From Arachis hypogaea (Eukaryota; Streptophyta; Magnoliopsida; Fabales; Fabaceae), in contig NC_092054.1 in NCBI RefSeq assembly GCF_003086295.3, positions 35,184,393 through 35,248,392 on the forward strand: a stretch of 64,000 nt of DNA. The letters run 5' to 3'. Position numbers and translations under genes: made by a program. Positions 21,661 through 34,194 of the stretch are shown one piece after another. Below the pieces are notes generated by a model, which worked only from the letters and a program-made list of their open reading frames with translations, made no database searches and was not told the DNA's origin. Numbering within the stretch: position 1 is the stretch's first letter; each line of letters starts with the position of its first letter.

Positions 21661-23133
21661 TGATAAACCACTATTTTATGGTTTATATTGTGTTTAATTG
21701 TGTGGTTTTATCATGATCCTTACCCACTTATTCATTAAATTAGCATGAAATTATAATTCCTTCCTGAATTTATAACATGTTTGAAAACTGCTTCCTAGAG
21801 ACTTTAATTATGTATTTTTAATTCTCCTTTATTCCATTCGATGCCGTGATCTGTGTGTTGAATGTTTCAGACTTTATAGGGCATGAATGAATTGGAGATT
21901 GGAAAGGAAGCTAGCAAAAATGGAAGGAACACAAGAATTTGAGGGGATAACCAGCGAGAAGTGACGTGGTCGCATGGCTCACGCGACCGCGCGAAGGAGA
22001 GCAAATCGCAGTGACGCGGCCACATGGCTCACGCGGCCGTGCAGATTGGAAAAGCTTAGGCGACGCAGTAGCGTGGACGATGCGAACGCGTGGCAAGGAA
22101 AAGCGCGAATGACGCGTCCGCATGGATGACGCGATCGCGTGACATGTGCGATCTGCATAATCTGCAGACTTCGCTGGGGGCGATTTTGGACCTTATTTCG
22201 ACCCAGTTTTCGGCCCGAAACAGCAGACTAGAGCCAGAGAATATGTAGAAACAAAAGACAGCATTCATTCTACATAATTGACAGTTTTTAGATCTAGTTT
22301 TTCCTCCTCTAGGTTTTAGAATTTTACTTTTGGAATTGATCTAAGCATTGGAACATTGAGAAGAGTTATTTTTCCTCATCAAGACTTCGTCATTCTAGTT
22401 CGCTCTCTTAACTTGGTTTTATTCTTCCATGTTCTTTGCTTTGTTCAATTTTGTTATTTGAATATTTTCATGATTATTTTATACAAGGATTATTTCTCCC
22501 ATTTTAATTTATTTTCCATTCCAATAATCATGTCTTCTTTTAATTCCCTTTCATGTGTTATGGATTTATTATTTGCAATGAGTGAGTAGTTTCCCCACTT
22601 GATGGGGAGTTGATTGAAAGGAACTCTTGAGTTGGAAGGATTGAAAGAAAAATTGTAATTGGGTTAACTGTTGGATTCTTATCTAATCACTAACACCAAT
22701 CCCTTTGAACTAAGTGGGTTGTAACTCGTGAATAGATCTAGCATTTCAATTTGTTTGACTTTCCTTTACCTAGTAAGGGATAACTAAACAGAACAACCAT
22801 TAGTTATAAATTAATCTTGAAATCATCCCATCAATAATAGAGATTCCAACTAATCAACTCCTAGTCAAGGCTTTTATTCATATTATTTAAATTTTCTCTT
22901 TTTAATTTTCCCTCTACTTAACTCAACTTCTTGGAACATCTGATTAATAAAATAGCACACTTTTCTGCAACTCGTTGGGAGACGACCTGGGACTTAAACT
23001 CACAGTAATTTTTAATTTAAACTCTCTGTGACATATTTCTAAATTGATAGGCAGATTTTCGGTGAGTTAAGAACTATACTTGCAACGTAACCATTTTAAT
23101 AATTTTTAATTCACCAACTTCTGCCCCTCATCA
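21661..23133 (+). repeat. Element B 5' LTR (1473 bp)
   Basis: TGATAAACCACTATTT ... CCCCTCATCA. A palindrome array of GACGCG...CGCGTGG type lies at 21961-22146. Confidence 0.92.
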
Positions 23134-23138
23134 ATTTT

Positions 23139-23156
23139 TGGCGCCGTTGCCGGGGA
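23139..23156 (+). other. Primer binding site of element B
   Basis: TGGCGCCGTTGCCGGGGA, an exact match to the complement of the tRNA-Asp 3' end as I know it, five bases after the LTR. Confidence 0.92.
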
Positions 23157-23248
23157 GTTGCAATAGAGTGCTAAAGTTATTAATTAGAATTTATTTATCT
23201 GCATTTTATTTTATTTTGCTACTATGAGCTGCATGTTTCTTCCGTCAA

Positions 23249-26200
23249 ATGACGAGTTCACTTCCTGATCCGCGCTTGCTCATATTCGATCCTGAAATTG
23301 AAAGGACTATTTCACGAATAAGGCGAGAACAGCGTCGGTTAGTCCGCTCTGAGGGCGGATTTGAAAGTGAACTTGAGGAAGAAACCAGCCCCCGTTCTAC
23401 TGATTCGGTTGTTTTACGTGCAGAAGACATGGCAGCTAGGAGAGTTACCATCCAGGAGGAAGGAGTCCCTGATTTTACAATGCAACCGTTTCAAGCGCAT
23501 CATCCAGCGGTAGCTACAGATTTTGAAATAAAGACCGCACTACTAAATTTGATGCCCAAGTTTCATGGCCTACCTGCTCAAGAGCCTATCAAGCACTTGA
23601 GAGATTTCCAGGCAGCCTGTTCTACTGTCAGGCGTGATGGTACTGATGAAACTTCAATTTTGCTGAAAGCTTTCCCGTTTTCTCTTGAGGGAAAAGCAAG
23701 AGAGTAGTACTACACTCAACCTCTAGCAAATGTATCCAACTGGGATACACTCAGAAAGGAGTTTTTGGAGAAATTCTTTCCATCTGAAGTTACTGATAAA
23801 CTGAGAAAGGATATTTCCACAATTGTTCAGGATGACAATGAAACTCTCTTTGAATACTGGGAGCGCTTCAATAATCTTCTAGAAGCATGCACCCACCACA
23901 GGATTGACAAGATAGTGTTACTTAGCTATGTCACACAGGGCATAAGGCCCCAAGATAAGACCACATTGGAAAGTGCTAGAAATGGGTCTATGAAGAAGTA
24001 CAAGACCACTGATGAGGCTTGGCAATTAATCAGTGATTTAGCTGAATCCACTAGGAACCACAAGCAAAAGCAAGGCCGTTCAAAAGTCGTTGCATAAGTA
24101 TCCTCTAACAGAGAGACTGCTGCTCTTGCTCAGAGTATATGTGAGATGACCAACTTGCTGAAGCAGATGCAATTGAATCAACAACAAGCTCAGCAAGCTC
24201 CTCCACCACAGCAAAACCAACAACTGGTCCCGCAAAAAATTTGTGGAATTTGTGCTGATTGCAGCCATTACACTGATGAATGCCCACAGCTCCAACAAGA
24301 AGATAACATGGTGGCATCCACTCATAACTTCTATGACTGCCCCAACCAAGGGTACAATCAAAGTGGAAATAATAACCATGGATGGCAGGACAATTCTAAC
24401 CAGAATTGGAGGGATAACAATAACAGAGGAGGCAGAGATAATTAGGAAAATCAGAGGTGGAATAATAACAACAACAGGCAGCAGAATCAACCTTACAGAG
24501 CACCTCACCTGAGGCAAAACCAAGGACCACAGAACAATCAACAGTAGACATCTCAATTTACTCATTCTTCTTTATCTCCTAATGAAGAGCTACTACAATC
24601 TTTTGAGCAAAGACAACAGACCATAGAAAATAACATGAACAGTATTAACGCCAGTCTGAATGGTCTCAACTCTACTTTGCAAGCTCTTATGTCACAGATT
24701 GGATCAACGTAAAATTCCAGTAACCAACCTTCAAGCTCCACTGGAATCCCCTCTCAACCATTACCCAATCCAAAGGGAGGCATTAATGCCATCACCCTAA
24801 GGTCTGGAACCACACTGCAGGAGAGGAATCAGGAGGAACCAAGCCCATCAGAACACACCTCAGTTGAAGAGGTAGTAGAAATAGAAGATGTTGAAGAGGA
24901 AGAGGACATACAGGACATAGCTGAAGAAGAAATAGCTCAACCACAGGAGGAAGCACCAAAAGGCTTAGACACCACAAAAGAAACCACTCCTATTCCATTT
25001 CCACAACTTGCAAGGAAGCCCAGGAAGCAGCTGGAACCCGACCCCAAAATGGTAGAAATATTCAAAAAGGTTGAGGTAACTGTTCCTCTTTTTGATGTTA
25101 TTCAGCAGGTACTTAAATATGCAAAGTTTCTAAAAGACTTATGTATCCATAAAGACAAAATTAATGAATTAGAAACTATTCCTTTAGGTAGTTCTATATC
25201 TGCTTTAATGGGAGGATTACCTGAAAAATGTAGTGATCCAGGTCCTTGTATAGTTAGCTGTACTATTGGTGGTGTAGTAATTTATGATTGCATGTGTGAT
25301 TTAGGAGCATGTGTCAGTATAATGCCTTTGTCTATATATGATGTTTTGAGGCTCCCTCCCTTAAAAAGGTCGGCAGCTCGTTTTGTGTTAGCAGATAAAA
25401 GTATTATTACAGTGGCTGGAGTTGCTGAAGATGTTTTGGTGAACATTAAAGGCCTTATGTTTTCCACTGATTTTTATATCTTGGAGATGCCCCATAATGA
25501 TTCAGATAAGCCATCATCAATCCTACTTGGAAGACCATTCCTGAAGACATCAAAATTCAAATTGGATGCTTTTTCAGGAACATACTCCTTTGAAATAGAT
25601 GGTCGCATAGTAATCTTCAATCTGAATGGAGTCATTAATAACCCCCCAGAAGATCGTTTTATCTTTCAGTGTGATGTCATAGACGAAAGTGTAGCTAAAG
25701 TTCACAAGGAAGAATTAGAAGAGAGGCACACTGGACAAGGTCCAAGTGTGGGGACCCTCTTAACTGACAATGAGGGCACTTCGTCATTTTCACAAGCTCC
25801 AGATAATCCAGAGCCTGCCCATGATCAAAAGTTAGAATTGAAACCCCTCCCTCCACATCTCAAATATGTTTATCTCGAAGATGAGCAGAAGTTTCCAGTT
25901 ATCATTGCAAGGGAACTTACTTCTCAACAAGAAGAGCAGTTACTTGATGTGCTGAGAAAGCATAAGAAGGCAATTGGGTGGAGCTTGGCAGACATAGTAG
26001 GCATCAACCCTTAAGTATGTGAGCACAGAATATTCTTAGAAGAGGAGCAAGACCTGTCCGTCAACCCCAAAGAAGATTGAATCCCACCATCTTGGAAGTT
26101 GTCAAAAAGGAAGTAACCAGACTATTGGAAGCCGGTATCATATATCCCATTTCAGACAGTGAATGGATAAGCCCAGTACAAGTGGTGCCCAAGAAGTCTG

Positions 26201-28743
26201 GGGTCACTACAGTGAAGAATGAGCATGGAGAGCTCATAGCAACTAGAGTTCAGAATGCTTGGAGAGTCTGCATTGATTACAGGCGTCTTAACCAGGCTAC
26301 CCATAAGGATCACTACCCACTTCCATTCATTGATCAAATGCTGGATTGCCTGTCAGGTAAATCACATTATTGCTTTTTAGATGGTTACACAGGTTATTTC
26401 CAGATCCATATAGCTCCTGAGGATCAGGAAAATACTACTTTTACATGTCCTTTTGGGACCTATGCTTATAAGAGAATGCCCTTTGGCTTTTGCAATGCAC
26501 CAGCTACTTTCCAAAGGTGCATGCTGAGTCTTTTCTCTGATCTTATTGAGGACTGCATGGAAGTTTTTATGGACGATTTTAGCGTTTATGGTGATTCTTT
26601 TAGCCTTTGCTTAGATGGATTATCTAGAGTATTAGATAGATGTGTTAATACAAACCTTGTATTAAATTTCAAAAAATGTCATTTTATGGTAAAATAAGGA
26701 ATTGTGTTAGGACATGTGGTATCTAATAATGGCATTTCTATAGACCCAGCAAAGGTGAATGTTATCTCTAGTCTACCTTACCCCTCTTCTGTGAGGGAAG
26801 TCCGTTCGTTCCTTGGCCATGCAGGTTTTTACAGGATATTTATTAAGGACTTTAGTAAGGTCGCACTTCCCTTATCTAGATTATTGCAAAAGGATATTGA
26901 GTTCGAGTTCAGTGAGGATTGCAAACAAGCGTTTGATAAGCTGAAGACTGCTCTGACTCAAGCTCCAATTGTGAGAGGACCAGACTGGAGCCAGTTATTT
27001 GAAATCATGTGCGATGCTTCCAACCATGCAGTAGGAGCAGCGCTGACTCAGCATGAAGGTAAGGATCCTTTCGTTATTGCTTATGCGTCTAAGACTTTAG
27101 ACATTGCCTAGTCCAATTATACTACTACTGAGAAAGAGCTTCTTGCTATTGTTTTTGCTCTGGATAAATTCCGGGCTTATTTACTTGGTACTAGAGTAGT
27201 AGTGTATTCAGACCATGCAGCTTTAAAGTATCTATTAGCTAAAAAGGAATCCAAACCAAGACTCATACGTTGGATACTGCTATTACAAGAATTTGATTTA
27301 GAAATAAAGGATAGGAGTGGTAATCAGAATTTAGTGGCAGACCACTTGAGTCGCCTGGAGCATATTAAGGATGATTCTACTCCTATAGATGATAATTTTC
27401 CTTTTGATAACCTGCAAGCAGTATCTGAGGTAGTCCCTTGGTATGCACCTGTTGCTAATTATTTAGTTAGCCGCACATTTCCTCCAAATTTTTCTAAGCA
27501 TCAAAGAGACAAGCTAAAAAGTGAGTCTAAATATTATATATGGGATGACCCGTATTTATGGAGGTGTGGCACTGATCAAGTAATTAGACGTTGAGTGCCT
27601 CAATCAGAATTCCAATCCATTTTAGAGGCCTGTCACTCATCTGAGAGTGGAGGACATTTTGGTCCTCAGAGAACAGCCAGAAAGATCTTAGATTGTGGAT
27701 TCTGGTGGCCTACTCTTTTTAGAGACGCTGCTGAGTTTTGTAAATCTTGTCTCCCATGCCAGAAATTTGGTAATATATCTAGGAGGGATGAGATGCCTCA
27801 ACAAATTATGCTATTCTGTGAAATTTTTTATGTTTGGGGCATTGACTTCATGGGTCCATTCCCAAATTCTAATGGATATTTTTATATATTGTTAGCTGTG
27901 GATTATGTTTCCAAATGGGTGGAAGCAATTCCTACCCTCACTGATGATACTAACACTGTTGTTTCCTTTGTGAGAAACCATATTATATGTCGCTTCGGAT
28001 CACCACGAGCAATCGTGAGCGACCAAGGCACCCATTTTTGTAACAGGAGACTAACAAGATTAATGAAGAAGCATGGGATAATTCATAAAGTTGCAACAGC
28101 TTACCATTCCCAAACTAATGGGTAAGCCGAGGTGTCAAACAGAGAAATTAAACGTATCTTGCAAAAGATAGTAAAGCCTCATAGAAAAGACTAGAGCACC
28201 AGGCTACAAGATGCACTCTGGGCATACAGAACAGCATACAAGACACCCATTGGGATGAGTCCTTTCCGCTTGGTTTATGGAAAAGCTTGTCATCTCCCAG
28301 TTGAAGTAGAACACAAAGCCTTTTGGGCAGTTAAGGAGTGCAACATGGGAATTGAGAAAGCCGGAGCTGAAAGGAAGTTACAGCTGCAGGAACTGGAGAA
28401 CCTTCGCCTAGAAGCTTATGAAAACTCCATAATATACAAGGAAAAGATGAAAACTGTACATGATCAAAACATCAAGAAGAAAGAGTTCCAACCTGGGGAT
28501 TTAGTCCTCCTTTACAAATCTCGACTAAGGCTCATGCCAGGCAAGTTGAGATCAAGATGGGAAGGTCCATACAGAGTAGAGAAGGCCGAACCGTACGGAG
28601 TTTATCACCTAAGCCATCCTTCAAGCTCTGAACTTATTAAGGTTAATGGACAACGCCTGAAGCTATACCATGGCGATAAGGTACAGAGAAACAAGGAGCT
28701 TGAGATCTTCCTCTTGGAAGATCGTCACATAGCAGAGGATTGA
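23249..28743 (+). pseudogene. gag-pol: Element B gag-pol polyprotein
   Basis: Start ATG 23249 (MTSSLPDPRLL). Capsid to about 24090; CCHC knuckle CGICADCSHYTDEC near 24240; Asn/Gln-rich linker; acidic linker 24830-24960; protease CDLGACVSIMPLS near 25296 and ILLGRPFLK near 25525; reverse transcriptase with WRVCIDYRRLN, FLDGYTGYFQI and FMDDFSVYG (26080-26760); RNase H with DASNHAVGAAL and [11 protein letters not shown] (26700-27350); integrase zinc finger (HHCC, 27620-27770), core with GIDFMGPFP, SDQGTHF and a later Glu (27830-28140), and C-terminal [16 protein letters not shown] (28560). Stops: 23705 TAG, 24095 TAA, 24443 TAG, 24545 TAG, 24710 TAA, 26012 TAA, 26695 TAA, 27109 TAG, 27592 TGA, 28123 TAA, 28192 TAG. 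One frameshift lies near 26045. All domains are present and in order, but the protein cannot be made whole. Confidence 0.95.
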
Positions 28744-28786
28744 GCTAGTGGAGCGTCCAACTTACGGACGTTAAAGCAAAGTGCTA

Positions 28787-28804
28787 GGTGGGAGACAACC
28801 CACC
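28787..28804 (+). other. Post-stop hairpin of element B
   Basis: GGTGGG-AGACAA-CCCACC, 44 nt after the pol stop (28743), preceded by TTAAAGCAAAGTGCTA. The same position and spacing occur in A, G and H, with different stem bases. Confidence 0.75.
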
Positions 28805-28911
28805 ATGGTATGATCGTTCTTTTCTTTATTTTTAGTTTTTCCTATTCAATAACTCTTCTCTTTCGTAGTACTTTCGTGCATCTGCATTTGCATGTTTAAA
28901 AAAAAAATTCG

Positions 28912-29460
28912 CTACACGACGCGATCGCATCAGCGACACGTCCGTGTCCCAGGGAGAGTAAAGAAAAATAAAAAAATGAACAGAAAGTCCCGCTGGAGTG
29001 TGGCTGGAGGCGTGCCAATGGCACAAATCAACCCACGCGACCGCGTCACTGACGCATTTGCGTCGCATGGGAATTATGGCCTCGCACGCGATCGCGTGCC
29101 CCACGTGGCCGCGTGCCCTGAAGTTTTCGACGTAAAAGTGTGCACAATGAAATACTGTGCGAAAGTGATGCTGGATTGGTGCTGGAAGCACAATCCTTAT
29201 CACGCGACCGCGTCGCTGACGCGGCTGCGTCATCCATCTCCTGGCGCACACTTACGCGATCGCGTGACCCACGCGATCGCGCCGTCCCAATTTTGGCAAA
29301 CAATTTAATTTGAACAGAGAGTTGTGCTGGAGCGAGGCTGCACTCGCGCCAGACGCATAATATGGGTCACGCGACCGCGTGACCAACGCGATCGCGTCAC
29401 CTTACTTGAAGCGCATTCCCGCAAACGCGTGCCCCACGCGGCTGCATCGCGTGCGCCGCA
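28912..29460. repeat. GACGCGATCGCGT palindrome array downstream of B pol
   Basis: About 15 units such as CGCGACCGCGT and ACGCGATCGCG, separated by 10-50 nt of ordinary sequence, GC-rich in an otherwise AT-rich element. ORFs on both strands are by-products. Confidence 0.8.
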
Positions 29461-29469
29461 CAGCTCAAC

Positions 29470-30225
29470 CTAAATTTCCAAATTATCTTATCTTTCTCTC
29501 CTCCAAATCCTAATTTTTCTTTTCCCTCCTTATTTCTTCCTTCTCCCTTCTTCTTCCAATCTCACCTATCACTCTCTCTCTCTCACCTCCATTACCAAGG
29601 TTCTATTTTCTTCTTCCTTCTTCTCTTTTCTATCATTTTATATATTATTTTAGATATTATTCTTCTTCTCATTATTCATATTTTTCTTCTTTTTCTTTTC
29701 CTTTTTACATGGTGTTAGAAATTTTTTGAGTCATTGTCCCTCATTATATGCTTGTGGATTGTTGCAAATTGTTTGACAATTATTTTTATTCTAATTAAGG
29801 GATTGCTTGCATTTTCACCTTCATATTTTCTATATCTTATTTACCATGCATGCCATGTGTTTGTGAAAAATCTCAAATAGCATTATGCACTTCTCTATGT
29901 TGTTATACTATTCAATGCTTGCTTTTCAGAACTTTCCTTTACTATTGTATTAATTGAATTTAATTGTCAATACAAACGTGACGGTTTGTTACAAAGTATT
30001 GCTTGGTCTATGTTACTCATGCCCTTTTCCGGCATGCCAATAAACACCTTGCAGTCACTTGTCTTTATATGCACTAGCTATTTTTTCATTATTGGCTTTT
30101 CACATGTACTCGAGAGCATGTGTTAATGTCATCTACATCCTAATGTGCACCCATCACCACTCTTCCGTTCTCTTCCTTGCTACATATCTATTTGAATTTA
30201 ATTTACTTTCTCCTCTCTTTTCAGG
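29470..30225 (+). other. Non-coding stretch before B accessory ORF
   Basis: C/T-rich at the start (29480-29640, 'ctctctctctctcacc'), then AT-rich. It matches the G interior at 44520-45060 on the other strand. No gene is seen. Confidence 0.6.
30196..30224 (+). promoter_or_regulatory. Candidate 3' splice site for the accessory ORF
   Basis: A pyrimidine tract ending TTTTCAG lies two bases before the ATG at 30226. G has a similar tract and an AG at the same place on the minus strand (about 44473-44510). This would suit a spliced subgenomic mRNA, as expected for env-position ORFs. Confidence 0.4.
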
Positions 30226-31479
30226 ATGGCCACCAAGAAAGGAAAGGAGAAAGCGACTCCTAAACCCCCAGCAAGAAGAGGCACTAAAAGAGCATTAGTG
30301 GCAGAACCCTCTTCAACCGCAGTCAAGCCCTCAACAAAAAGAGTTAAGAGGATAATAAAGGTTGATGAAAAGGAGAAAGCCTTTCCAGCAAAGGACACTG
30401 TGTGATTTTCCAATCGCTACTATGAGCAGATGTTCCCTATCCTGGCAGAAAGGAACTATAACAATGAATACTTTCTTATCCTCCCGTCCAATATTGCTAC
30501 CTTTGTTGAGCCGCAAATTGAACGAAGACAATGGGGTTTCCTACGGAGACAGCCAAGGCAGGTCAATCTTTCTTGGGTAGTTGAGTTCTACTCTAACTTC
30601 TACATGCCCACCCTGCAGTCTGTTTATGTCCGGCAGAAGCAAGTCCCCATCACAGAAGAGGCGATTCAGCAAGCTCTGAGTCTTCCCCCTATTCCAGAAG
30701 GAATGGACGCCTTCCAAGAAGCCACACTTAAGCGCCAGAGGTACCAATTTAACTGGGACTCCGTTCTCGGAGTTATCGCATTACCTGGCAACTGTTGGAT
30801 CTACGGATACCACCGTACCCACCCTAAGAGAATCTTGGCTTCAGCACTTACCTTGGAGGCTCGCGTATGGGCACAGATTATGTCCCATTACGTCTTTCCG
30901 AGTACTCATGAGTCCTCCTTCACTGCGGACATGGCCGTTCTACTATGGTGCATCCTTACAGACCAACCTCTGAATCTCTCAAGACATATCCGGAATGCTA
31001 TGGGACACGTACAAATTGCGAGCAACTTACCTTTTCCCGCCTTGGTCTCTGATCTTATCTCAGCAGCCGGAGTCTCCTACAGAGTTGGGGACACCAAAGC
31101 CGTGCTTCCACGGGATGGTCAGTATGTCCCTAACGAGAAATACCTCAGACTTCCAGCAGCCACTACAAGTCTTCTTACTGCTCCAGTTGAAGATAATCCT
31201 TCTTCAACACCACAAGCACCCACAACTGATGAATTGCTCCAGCAGATAATCGAAAGGTTGGATCGGCAAGAACACAAAGCTAAGTTGAGAGAGCGCCGTA
31301 ACGAGCGCCGATTCAAACACCTCAAGGAGCTACTCAAGGGACACTTCAGGGACTCAGATACCCCGGACTCGACTTCTTTTACCAGCACAGGGAGCCATGA
31401 CGGTCCCGACTGTGGAGATACTACCACCAGCCCACCCCTGTTCCTGACAGACGGCACCGAGGACGGTGCAAAGCCTTAA
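30226..31479 (+). pseudogene. Accessory ORF of element B (env-position, putative plant transposon protein)
   Basis: 417 codons from ATG 30226 (MATKKGKEKATPKPPARRG, lysine-rich and probably nucleic-acid binding or nuclear), one in-frame TGA at 30403-30405, then open to the stop at 31477-31479. The middle (FSNRYYEQMFPILAERNYNNEY ... WGFLRRQP ... VVEFYSNFYMP ... YVRQKQVPITEEAIQQAL) is the domain widely annotated as putative plant transposon protein. A charged coiled segment (LLQQIIERLDRQEHKAKLRERRNERRFKHL) sits near residues 340-370. No signal peptide or membrane helix is obvious, so it is not a typical envelope. The stop overlaps the hairpin-PPT module. The TGA looks like a CGA arginine codon changed at CpG. 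G keeps only both ends of this ORF. Confidence 0.8.
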
Positions 31480-31491
31480 GTGTGGGGAGGT
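31454..31491 (+). promoter_or_regulatory. Internal hairpin + polypurine-like module of element B
   Basis: GCACCG-AGGA-CGGTGC (31454-31469) lies in the last codons of the accessory ORF, followed by TTAAGTGTGGGGAGGT (31476-31491), identical to the tract at the 3' LTR of C and G. Confidence 0.75.
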
Positions 31492-32558
31492 CGGTTAGTA
31501 CCTGACTTCCGGAGGTAATTTCTTTTCCCTAGCACCAATAATTAGGATACTTTAGTTAGATTTTCTTTCTTTTATAGATTAGAATAAATTGCATAGGTTA
31601 GAATAGTTGCATGCATGTTCTACTTGATTGAAAAGACAATAAGTTTCTTTTAAGACTCTATCTTTGGAACAAAATTTCACTAATTTTTCAAAATTTTTAT
31701 GATAAATTTGCTTGAGTTGTATTTGGAACATGATATTTGAGCTAAAGAACACACTACCTGTGAGGATTTGAGCCTTTATGCATGGTTACATTATTTAACC
31801 ATAATTATTTCATTCTTGTGTGTTTACTTCTTTATGATTGTGATCTATATTTTGTTTTATCTTATATGTCTAATATTTATTATATTTACATGCTTGCACA
31901 TGATTGAGGCCATTATTTGTTTAAACTCACTTATCCAAATTAAGCCTACCCTTTTCAATTACCTTTGTTAACCACTTTGAGCCTTTAAATCATATTTGTT
32001 CTATATTTTACCACATTACTAACCTTAAGCTGAAAAACAATTGTATATCCCAAATTGAATCTTTGGTTAGCTTAAGATAGAATTGTGTGTGCTAGTTAAG
32101 TATGGGAAATTGTGGGAACAAAAGTTGTTAAGGGAATGTGTCATGAGAATTTAATGGAAATTTGGATACCTACTCATGTGAAACTATAAGAAATAAAAAT
32201 CTATGTGCATTGATAAGCTATATTTATTTTAATTCCAAAAAAAATTTATAAATAAATAAGGGGACAAAATGACCCCAATGTTAAATTCAGAATTCAAAGA
32301 TCAATGCACATATGATAGAACCAAATATCAAGTTGATACATGAGTATGGATAGAAAAAGGGAATTCTGGGTAGCTAGGTATGAACTTTAAGATTACATTA
32401 AAAATATATAGGTTGGGTTGAAGCTTGGGTTAATTAAAGATTCAATTTATTAGCTCACTTAACTATATGTATACCCCTACCTGTACCTTAGCCCCATTAC
32501 AACCTTGAAAAGACCTCATGATGTTTGCATTGGTATATTAACTGTTGTTGATTAGTTA
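31492..32558 (+). other. Non-coding tail of element B, cut at 32558
   Basis: AT-rich, no gene. It aligns by eye with G 43300-44320 (minus strand), for example 'accttagccccattacaac' against the G equivalent. The alignment runs up to about 'gttgattagttatatgag' and then changes to A-LTR sequence. Confidence 0.7.
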
Positions 32559-34194
32559 TATGAGTTTGTGTGTTTTTCTGTGATTTCAGGTATTTTCTGG
32601 CTGAAATTGAGGGACTTGAGCAAAAATCAGATTCAGAGGTTGAAGAAGGACTGCTGATGCTGTTGGATTCTGACCTCCCTGCACTCAAAGTGGATTTTCT
32701 GGAGCTACAGAACTTAAAATGGCGCGCTTCCAATTGCGTTGGAAAGTAGCATTCAGGGCTTTCCAGCAATATATAATAGTCCATACTTTGGGCGATTTTA
32801 GACGACGTAAAAGGGAGTTGAACGCCAATTCTACGCTGCTGTCTAGAATTAAACGCTAGAAACACGTCACGAACCAGAGTTGAACGCCAGAAATACGTTA
32901 CAACCTGGCGTTCAACTCCAGAAAGAGCCTCTGTACGTGTAACATTCAAGCTCAGCCCAAGCACACACCAAGTGGGCCCCGGAAGTGGATTTATGCATCA
33001 ATTACTTACTTCTATAAACCCTAGTAACTAGTTTAGTATAAATAGGACTTTTTACTATTGTATTAGGATCTTTTGGAAGATCCTGGATTGTATTTTTGAT
33101 CCTGTGATCACGTTTTGGGGGCTGGCCATTCGGCCATGCCTGAACCTTTCACTTATGTATTTTTCAACGGTAGAGTTTCTACACTCCATAGATTAAGGTG
33201 TGGAGCTCTGCTGTTCCTCATGAATTAATGCAAAGTACTACTGTTTCTCTATTCAATTCAACTTATTCCGCTTCTAAGATATTTATTCGCACTTCAATAT
33301 GAATGTGATGAACGTGACAATCATCATCATTCCCCCACGAACGCGTGCCTGACAACCACTTCCGTTCCACCTTAGATTGAATAAGTATCTCTTGGATCTC
33401 TTAGTCAGAATCTTCGTGGTATAAGCTAGATTGATGGCGGCATTCATGAGAGTCTGGAAAGTCTAAACCTTGTCTGTGGTATTCCGAGTAGGACTCTGGG
33501 ATTGAATGACTGTGACGAACTTCAAACTCGCGAGTGCTGGGCGTAGTGACAGACGCAAAAGAAGGGTGAATCCTATTCCAGTATGATCGAGAACCTTAGA
33601 TGATTAGCCGTGCTGTGACAGAGCATTTGGACCATTTTCACAAGAGGATGGGATGCAGCCATTGGCCACGGTGATGCCTCCAGATGATTAGCCATGCAGT
33701 GACAGCGCATTGGACCATTTTCACAGAGAGGATGAAAAGTAGCCATTGACAATGGTGATGTCCTTACATAAAGCCAGCCATGGAAAGGAGTAGGACTGAT
33801 TGGATGAAGACAGCAGGAAAGCAGAGGTTCAGAAGAACGAAAGCATCTCTATACGTTTATCTGAAATTCTCACCAATGAATTGCATAAGTACTTCTATCC
33901 TTATTTTCTATTTATTTATTATTATTCGAAAACTCCATAACCATTTGATATCCGCCTGACTGAGATTTACAAGGTGACCATAGCTTGCTTCATACCGACA
34001 ATCTCCGTGGGATCGACCCTTACTCACGTAAGGTTTTGTTACTTGGACGTCCCAGTGCACTTGCTGGTTAGTTGTGCGAAGTTGTGAAGTTATGTTTGGA
34101 CCATGGTTCTGTGCATCCGTTTTTGGTGCCATTGCCAGGGAAAGAACGAACAAATAATTTTACAACCTAATATGAGTAGCAATTTCGCATACCA
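32559..34194 (+). repeat. 5'-truncated copy of the A LTR
   Basis: Corresponds to A 3' LTR from about 19818 to its end (21454), followed by the same CAACT and the same flank as A. It lacks the first 108-110 bp of the LTR. TATA 33037-33044 and array 32815-32915. This is not an independent insertion: the flank proves it is a duplicated genomic segment. Confidence 0.9.

Larger units (their letters stand above)
21661..32558 (+). mobile_element. Element B: Athila-type Ty3-gypsy element with full pol, 3' end lost
   Basis: 5' LTR 21661-23133, primer binding site, gag, protease, reverse transcriptase, RNase H, integrase, hairpin, palindrome array, accessory ORF, module, tail. The interior stops at about 32558, at a point matching roughly 43300 of element G, so about 370 bp of tail, the 3' polypurine tract and its own 3' LTR are missing. 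It is joined instead to a copy of the A LTR. GTCAT precedes the 5' LTR (21656-21660) and both sides of the second B LTR (34396-34400, 35873-35877). It is the only element here able to have supplied polymerase. Confidence 0.9.

Noticed and set aside
22356..22589. 77-aa ORF repeated at 35095-35328
   Set aside because: Part of the B LTR; repeated because the LTR is duplicated.
23139..23156. tRNA-like sequence
   Set aside because: Only the 18-nt primer binding site is present; no cloverleaf is found around any of these sites.
28832..29308. ORFs of 85-139 aa on both strands after B pol
   Set aside because: They overlap the GACGCG array and are open because CG-rich repeats lack stops.
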